This document shows, in pieces, positions 16,621 through 21,546 of a DNA stretch of 21,546 nucleotides. The notes under the pieces are model-generated. The model did not search any database and was not told the origin of the DNA. It was given only the letters and a program-made list of their open reading frames with translations. Position numbers and translations under genes: made by a program. Origin of the DNA: Myxococcales bacterium (lineage in GTDB: Bacteria > Myxococcota > Polyangia > Polyangiales > Polyangiaceae); assembly GCA_003151595.1 (NCBI GenBank), contig PLXW01000110.1, forward strand, positions 1-21,546, given 5' to 3'. Position 1 is the first letter of the stretch, and each line of letters begins with the position of its first letter.

Positions 16621-17154
16621 ATGCGACGCCTGGAGATCGTGCAACCGTGTGACTTCGATCCCGCGCGCCACGGTCATCGCACGCCGGAGGGAAACATGCG
16701 CTGTGCGGGGTGCCGGAAGGTGGTGGTCGAGCTGTCGGAGATGACGTCGGCCGAGGCGCACGCGTTCCTCGATCGGCGTCGCGACGAGTGCGTCTCGCTG
16801 CGCGTCAACGAACGCGACGAGGTCATTCTGCGTGACGTGCCGGAGGAGCCGATCGTCGCTCGCGTCGCCGCGAACGCGCGGCCGATGATCTTCGTGGCCG
16901 CGATGATGGCCGCGGCGTGCGGGCCGGGCGCGACTTCGAGCGGAGGCGCTGACGCGCACGCCGTGGTCGCGGATGCAGCGGGGAGTGCGGAGATCGAGAC
17001 CGTCGCGATCGATGCGGGGCCGGTCGCGGTCGACTCCGACGCCGGGACCGCGAAGGGAGACGCCGGTGCGGTCGCGCATCCAGCGCGTCGCCCCATGAGG
17101 AAGCTCGGCGGGATCCCTCCGGCACGGAAGCCCGAAGTGCTGGGGGGGTACTGA
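16621..17154 (+). CDS. Small Cys-motif protein with membrane segment and Ala/Asp tail
   Basis: 177 residues from ATG 16621. The N-terminal 65 residues carry Cys10, Cys28-x-x-Cys31 and Cys57 in the pattern R-C-x-x-C-x-x-V-V-x-L-S-x-M-T-x-x-E-A-x-x-F-L, recalled from other myxobacterial proteins and possibly a metal-binding knuckle. A hydrophobic segment (about 88-99, MIFVAAMMAAAC) ends in Cys100, either a membrane anchor or a crude lipobox. The rest is Ala/Asp/Gly-rich and ends in a basic Pro-containing tail (RKLGGIPPARKPEVLGGY). Function is unknown. An in-frame GTG at 16471 overlapping the permease stop would give a longer form with an unlike N-terminus and is disfavoured. No good ribosome site precedes 16621. 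Confidence 0.6.
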   Translation: MRRLEIVQPCDFDPARHGHRTPEGNMRCAGCRKVVVELSEMTSAEAHAFLDRRRDECVSLRVNERDEVILRDVPEEPIVARVAANARPMIFVAAMMAAACGPGATSSGGADAHAVVADAAGSAEIETVAIDAGPVAVDSDAGTAKGDAGAVAHPARRPMRKLGGIPPARKPEVLGGY

Positions 17155-17159
17155 GTCAA

Positions 17160-17174
17160 AGCGCTTGCAGCGCT
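17160..17174. terminator. Short dyad between convergent genes
   Basis: AGCGCT-TGC-AGCGCT forms a 6-bp stem with a 3-nt loop in the 31-nt gap between the stops at 17154 (+) and 17186 (-). There is no U tract on either strand, so a two-way terminator is only possible. Confidence 0.3.
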
Positions 17175-17185
17175 CTGGTCATGGC

Positions 17186-17833
17186 TCAGCGCAGACGCCT
17201 CGCGCGAATCCGCTGCGGTAGGTCCCCGGATCCAGCGTCGTCCGACGCGGTGTCGTCGCCCGCGTCGTCCGACGCGGTGTCGTCGCCCGCGTCGTCCTGG
17301 GTCGCGGAGGTCGGGGCCGCGTCCTCGTCGGTCCCCGCGTCGTCGGCCGCCGCGTCGTCGGTTTGCGGGGCGCCGGCGTCATCGTGCGTCGCCGCCGGGG
17401 AGTCGCCGCACACGCTCTGGGCGCAGACGAGAGGGTACGCGCACGTCACCGACGGGTCCGGCGCGGAGTCGTCGCACGCCTCTCCGAGCTGTGCGTCTCC
17501 GCACCCGACGATCTGGCAGGTCTGATCGATCGCGACCCACTGGCCAGGCTCGATCGTGCCGTCGTTGCAGACGAGCGACGTCGCTCCGAGATCGGCGCAG
17601 GCTGCGCACGTTCCCGGAGCGCTCGGATCCGCGGTTGGGTCCTGCTGGCAATAGAGGTTCTTCGTCTCGTCGCAAAGCGCTGCAGCGGGATCACTCCCAC
17701 CGCAAGCCTCGCCGGCGTTGGCCAGCGTGCGGCTGGTGGTGACCGTCGACGAGGAAGTACCGACCTCAGGTGAGTTGCTGCTGCAGGCGGCGAACGCGGT
17801 CATGAGACCCAGTGTGACGACGAGAGTTTTCAT
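17186..17833 (-). CDS. Cys-rich lipoprotein with DDAGDDTAS repeats
   Basis: 215 residues from ATG 17833, with GGAGA 6 nt upstream. The signal is short and hydrophobic, with lipobox FAAC and Cys17. The middle (about 40-145) has paired Cys in EACGG, ALCDETKNLYCQQD, GTCAACADLG, TCQIVGCGDAQLGEACDD and VTCAYPLVCAQSVCGD, a disulphide-rich domain of no recognised family. The C-terminal third is Asp/Ala/Thr-rich and includes an exact repeat of DDAGDDTAS, then a basic end (PQRIRARRLR). Secreted or surface-anchored; function unknown. It is 49 nt after the heme lipoprotein gene on the same strand and may share its transcript. Confidence 0.72.
   Translation of the reverse strand: MKTLVVTLGLMTAFAACSSNSPEVGTSSSTVTTSRTLANAGEACGGSDPAAALCDETKNLYCQQDPTADPSAPGTCAACADLGATSLVCNDGTIEPGQWVAIDQTCQIVGCGDAQLGEACDDSAPDPSVTCAYPLVCAQSVCGDSPAATHDDAGAPQTDDAAADDAGTDEDAAPTSATQDDAGDDTASDDAGDDTASDDAGSGDLPQRIRARRLR
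17235..17297. repeat. 27-bp tandem repeat inside a lipoprotein gene
   Basis: Two exact 27-bp units start at 17235 and 17262, followed by a 9-bp third part from 17289. The unit begins GCGTCGTCCGACGCGG. Being a multiple of three, it lengthens the Asp/Ala tail of the 17186-17833 protein in frame by nine residues per copy. Copy number may vary between strains. Confidence 0.85.
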
Positions 17834-17882
17834 GAATTTCTCCGAATCAGAGCGGATGCAATGAACATGGGAACCACCGGCC

Positions 17883-19777
17883 TCACGGCGCCTCCGCAGC
17901 GCGGACCGCGGCGTCGGTGGCCACGAAGTACTCGGCGTGGGCGTTGGCGTCGCGCACGAGGAAGTACAGCCAGCCGTCGGAGCGAAAGTGCGGGAAGAGG
18001 GCGAACTGGCCGGGGCTCAGGTGAACGATCCTGGTCTTCGTTCCTTTCACGAAGTCGGCCATGTAGATGTCCGACGCTCCCTTGGCCCCTGATACTGCGC
18101 GGACTGCGGGTCCGAGGCGTAGTCGTCCGGAGTCAGGTAGTGGTGGGTGACCAGGAACCGCTCGTCGAACGAGAAGTTCGCCTTGTTGCCGGGCATGCAG
18201 ATGCGGCCGATCGGGTTCAGCGCGAAGGCGTAACCGCTCGCGGCCCGCGTGTACTTGAGCCGGTTGATCGCGTACCCGAGCATTCCGGACTCACCCGCGA
18301 CGCGGCTCCCGATGAGGAACCCCGATCGCGACATCATCGTGTCGCCCTGGAATGGGGTAGGGATCGTCGTCGTCTGCGTGACCTGATACCCGGAGTCGGC
18401 ATCGTTACCCTTGGCGACGGCCACGTGAACGTTCATCGTCGCGTCGGGGCCGGCGGTGAGCTGAAGGTCCGAGTCGGACGACGTGAGACCGGGGTTGTCG
18501 CTGGCGAACGTGCTGTTGACCACGAAGATGTCGCTGATCGAGTTGTCACCGCTGACCTGTCCGACGGTCTGATAGAGCCCGACCGAGTTCAGCTTCGTGC
18601 ACTGCGATTCGCGGAAGCTGACCTTCGTCGTCGCCGGGTTCGTGAGCAGATCGATCGCGCAGAACGATCCGCCCGCGGCTCCCCCCTGGAACATGAAGCC
18701 CTGGTTGCCGGGGAAGAAGTCGGGGTCGTAGCTGGCGCTCGCTTCGATGTCGCGGGTGCCTCCCGTGAGCGCGGCCTGAAGGTCGACGATGACGGCGCCC
18801 GCTCCGTCGTTGCGCGGGCCGCCGCCGTCGGCGATGAACCGGCCGTCCGCCGAGGAGCGCATCCAGTAGAAGGTCGAGTAATTGACGGCGCGGAGCACAC
18901 GGACGGTGGCGCCGTTGGTCGTCCAACCGGCTCCGTACGCCGTCGCCTGCGCTTGCGGGAAAACGTCGTTACCCGTGAGCTTTTGCGTGAAGCAATTGAG
19001 CGGGTTGCCGCTCGCGTCGCAGGCGAACATGGGGAGGCCGTTGTTCTTGTTCGCCGTCGCCCAGGTCTGTCCGGCGACGCTCGCCGGATAGGCCTTCAAC
19101 TGACTGAAGTCGTCGGTGCACGTGGTCGGCCGCGGAGCCTCCAGCAGGAGAGTGTCGATCTCGGGCATTCCCTTCTCGACCCACGTGGAGACGATCTCGA
19201 ACTGCTGAGGGCTGAGTCGCGGGTAGGTCACATCAATAGGCATCAAGGCGTCGGCGCGGAAGTGCGCGTAGTCGGCGTCGCGTCCCGCGAACAGCTTGGT
19301 GACCGACTCCCCGATCCCGTACGTCGTCGGATGAATCGTGCGGAGCACCTGCGCGGACACACCCAGGTGCGCGCCGGCCGTGAGGAATCCGAGCTTGTGA
19401 GGCGCGAAGCCCGAGCCAGTGTCCGCTGGATCGCGGCGCATGAAGTTGATACGGGCGTCGGCGGTCTGTGACTCGTCGCGGATGTTCGCGAGCGTCGCCT
19501 TGTACGAGGCCGCCCAAGCCTTGAGGGTCCGCTTGTTGGTGTCATGGCACGAGACACATGTGGCGGAGCTTCGCTGCTCGCCCGCGATGTTCGCGCCGAG
19601 GAGCCGCAAGGCGGCGTGCGCGAGGTCGTCGTCGCTCATCGACGCGACCGTGACGATGGCGTTCGTGCCGGACGCGGAGTGATCGGAGTCGTCGGCGCTC
19701 CCGCAGGCAAACGTCGTCGCCCCGGCGAGGACGGCGATGCCTAGAGACGTGCGACGAACGTTGGAGGCGAGACGCAT
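17883..19777 (-). pseudogene. c-type heme lipoprotein gene with a 1-nt frameshift near its 3' end
   Basis: From ATG 19777 (GAGGT 7 nt upstream) the frame encodes a signal with Cys25 (TTFACGS) and a single heme motif CVSCH (Cys74, Cys77, His78). A likely axial Met follows (ALMPIDV), then a long beta-rich part. The frame then stops at 18047 after YASDPQSAQYQ plus unlike residues. In another frame the protein goes on as AKGASDIYMADFVKG, then SPGQFALFPHFRSDGWLYFLV, to a TGA at 17883-17885. Adding one G to the GGGG run (18086-18089) restores about 631 residues. This is either a real mutation, phase variation or a sequence error. The predicted product is a periplasmic or surface electron-transfer protein; the partner may be the divergent gene. 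Without the fix a 576-residue product results. Confidence 0.82.
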
Positions 19778-20041
19778 GGGGAACCTCGGTTGGACAGGTG
19801 GCGCGGGGCCCTAAGCACCGGATGTGCCATCCGGAGAGGCGCGTAAATCCCGGCGAAGAACGCCGTCCGAGCGGCGCCGGCTGGTAGTCGTGAGTCGCAC
19901 ACTGTATGGATCGTTCTTACCATCACCCCTGGCGCTTGGAGGCGACCTCCGCGCGCTCCGAAAGTGGCGGGCCCTCGGGTTTGCAAGGGCCGTCGCGGCT
20001 CTCGCGTCAGTGGCACGCGCAGTGCTGAGGGCGCGCCCACC
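19778..20041. promoter_or_regulatory. Divergent promoter region of two heme lipoprotein genes
   Basis: A 264-nt gap between the starts at 19777 (-) and 20042 (+), with no open frame that looks real. A perfect dyad CCGGATG-TGC-CATCCGG (19818-19834) lies 41 nt before the minus-strand start, in its probable leader. No confident -10/-35 pair can be named. Confidence 0.45.
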
Positions 20042-21546
20042 ATGAGACACTCCGCGTCCACCGCCCTCGCGTCCATCGTCTTGGTCACAGCGTCAGCCGC
20101 TGCCCTGTTCAACTGCTCTTCTTCTTCTCGACCCGATGGGAGTGAGACGACCAGTCAGACGAGCCGCTCGAAGATCACAGGCGTCGACAATGCGTTCGGG
20201 CTCGGCCTGACCTTCGTTCCGTCGGCGGACCAAACCACGGGCACCGTTCAAGCGACGCTCAAGACGCCGCTGGAGGATGGGAACAAGCTCTTCATTCGTG
20301 TCCGCCAGGGGAAGATAACGACCACTTCACAGGACGAGCTGGATTGCTCCGGCTTGACCGAGTCCGATCCCATCGACTCACAGTCGGGCACCGATTCCGT
20401 CGGCCGGACCGTCTATCAGGGGCCGCAGGTCGATCCCGCCGTCGTCAGTCTGCTCAATCTGTACGACGACGCCGCGTGGGCGACCGGCAATCAGAGCGCG
20501 GACGAACAGGCGCTCGCGTCGAATGGTCCCGACCCGATCGTCGAGGCGTGCATCCTCGACGGCTCGGGCACGGTACAGGCGAAGCTCCAGGTGAACCTCG
20601 CGTTCGCGTGGGACAACGGAACGGCCGCCGCTGCCGGTGACAGCCTCACGACCGAGCGCGCGCAGATCCGCGCGCAGGCGCGGGTCCATCGCGGGAGAGC
20701 CGAGACCACGGCGGGCGACCCGATCACCGAGGCCAACGTCAACAGCCAGATTGAATACGGTCAGCTGTGCGTGGACCAGCTCGGGGAGATCCCGTTCTTC
20801 AAGAAGATCGGCCCGGGCAACTACGAGACGTTCGACTGCCGCGACTTCGTCGGCTCGAATACCGGCGGTTCTCCGGCGGCGATCCCGGGCGTCGAGTCCG
20901 CGATGATTCCCGTCACCGTCGATGGCGTCGCGCAGACGGCGTGCTCACCGGGGATGGAGCTCGGTCCCGACAGCGAGAGCTACTCGTGCATGTCCAAGGC
21001 CGACCGCGGCATGTTCCTCGCGAGCGGCGGGGTCGAGCCGGGACCGACGGTCTCCACGGCGACGAACGCGCAGGGGACGCACTGGGTTCTTCTCTGCCGC
21101 AAGGTCGCGGACGACGGCCACGGCATGACCAAGTCCAAGCGCTTCAACGACATCGCCATGATCGGACACAACCCGGCCACCGGTCGGACGTGCTTCTTTC
21201 AGAACTCGATCGGCGCCGGCAAGGACGGAGCACACGTGACCCACCCCGCCGACGTGACGAAGTCGACGGCCATCTGGTCGACGACCGTGCAGAGCTACTG
21301 CTCAGGAACCTGTCACGCACAGAACTCCTGGGTGCACTCGCCGTGGATCGATCAGGCGCGCCGCTCGAACGGGTTTGCGATCGTGCCTAAGCTCGGCGAG
21401 CTCCCCGACTATCCGATCAGCAACCCGGACGCACCCTACAACATCGTCGCGGCCGACAAGCTCGGCTTCAGCCTCCCGAAGCAGCTCGTGAGTCCGGAGG
21501 TTGGTGCGTGCCTCAACTGCCACACGCTCTCAGGCGGGACGGCCGG
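20042..21546 (+). CDS. Multiheme c-type lipoprotein, 5' part (continues past the window)
   Basis: The frame from ATG 20042 is open for at least 501 codons to the last base. A GAGGG lies about 10 nt upstream. The N-terminus is a signal with Cys25 in ALFNCSSSS, a non-canonical lipobox (Asn before Cys). The body has no recognised fold in its first 400 residues, though GEIPFFKKIGPGNYETFDCRDF (written here in part: IPFF, YETF, DC) looks conserved-like. Two heme motifs follow: CSGTCH (Cys420, Cys424, His425; CxxxCH form) and CLNCH (Cys490, Cys493, His494). More may lie beyond the edge. It is divergent from the other heme lipoprotein gene, so the two may serve one extracytoplasmic electron-transfer or oxidase system. 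The 3' end and so the class cannot be judged. Confidence 0.85.
   Translation, partial: MRHSASTALASIVLVTASAAALFNCSSSSRPDGSETTSQTSRSKITGVDNAFGLGLTFVPSADQTTGTVQATLKTPLEDGNKLFIRVRQGKITTTSQDELDCSGLTESDPIDSQSGTDSVGRTVYQGPQVDPAVVSLLNLYDDAAWATGNQSADEQALASNGPDPIVEACILDGSGTVQAKLQVNLAFAWDNGTAAAAGDSLTTERAQIRAQARVHRGRAETTAGDPITEANVNSQIEYGQLCVDQLGEIPFFKKIGPGNYETFDCRDFVGSNTGGSPAAIPGVESAMIPVTVDGVAQTACSPGMELGPDSESYSCMSKADRGMFLASGGVEPGPTVSTATNAQGTHWVLLCRKVADDGHGMTKSKRFNDIAMIGHNPATGRTCFFQNSIGAGKDGAHVTHPADVTKSTAIWSTTVQSYCSGTCHAQNSWVHSPWIDQARRSNGFAIVPKLGELPDYPISNPDAPYNIVAADKLGFSLPKQLVSPEVGACLNCHTLSGGTA

Noticed and set aside
17861..19471. 536-codon open frame on the plus strand
   Set aside because: Mirror of the heme lipoprotein gene; composition is that of an antisense frame and no ribosome site or domain is present.

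Overview
The window is high-GC DNA with the character of a predatory or soil deltaproteobacterium, most likely Myxococcota (Polyangia-like). This is inferred from style, not from a marker gene. The clues are several lipoproteins with low-complexity Asp/Ala/Gly-rich linkers after the lipobox Cys, a Hanks-type Ser/Thr kinase with TPRs coupled to an ECF sigma factor, c-type heme lipoproteins, and very long antisense open frames caused by codon bias. No rRNA, tRNA, CRISPR array or plasmid-type gene was seen.

Layout. 1-187: 3' end of a dihydrofolate-reductase-fold (RibD C-terminal) gene. 218-961 (-): single-pass membrane protein with a disordered tail. 962-1567: insertion-sequence debris with the first ~73 codons of an IS256-type transposase. 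1568-6094 (+): ECF sigma factor, TPR Ser/Thr kinase (ATGA overlap) and a repeat-containing lipoprotein, probably one signalling operon. 6144-10433: a signalling and stress cluster holding a stand-alone CheB methylesterase domain, a DUF2171 protein, a lone receiver protein, a nucleoside deaminase and an alpha/beta hydrolase (20-nt overlap), all on the minus strand, with a divergent histidine kinase that has an RsbRD-like N-terminus. 10477-13374 (-): Tat-type hemerythrin lipoprotein, a large lipoprotein and an NTF2-like lipoprotein.

13439-16474 is the most informative part. An intact RcnR/CsoR-family metal sensor with a His-Cys-His-His fingerprint lies 8 nt upstream of a P1B-type metal ATPase that has been destroyed: its middle, including the phosphorylation domain, is deleted, and a 1-nt frameshift follows. 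Divergent from the sensor, over a 49-bp gap containing a CsoR/RcnR-like operator candidate (14745-14761), is an intact YadGH-like ABC exporter pair. A repressor that lost its own pump but may still control the neighbouring exporter is the main hypothesis offered here.

16621-21546: a small CxxC protein with a membrane segment, a Cys-rich lipoprotein with a 27-bp tandem repeat, and a divergent pair of large heme-binding lipoproteins. The minus-strand member (17883-19777) is interrupted by a 1-nt loss in a G run near its 3' end. The plus-strand member (20042 to the window edge) has two heme motifs and is cut by the window. Together with the beta-rich lipoproteins and the hemerythrin protein, this half of the window is mainly cell-envelope and electron-transfer-type accessory content.
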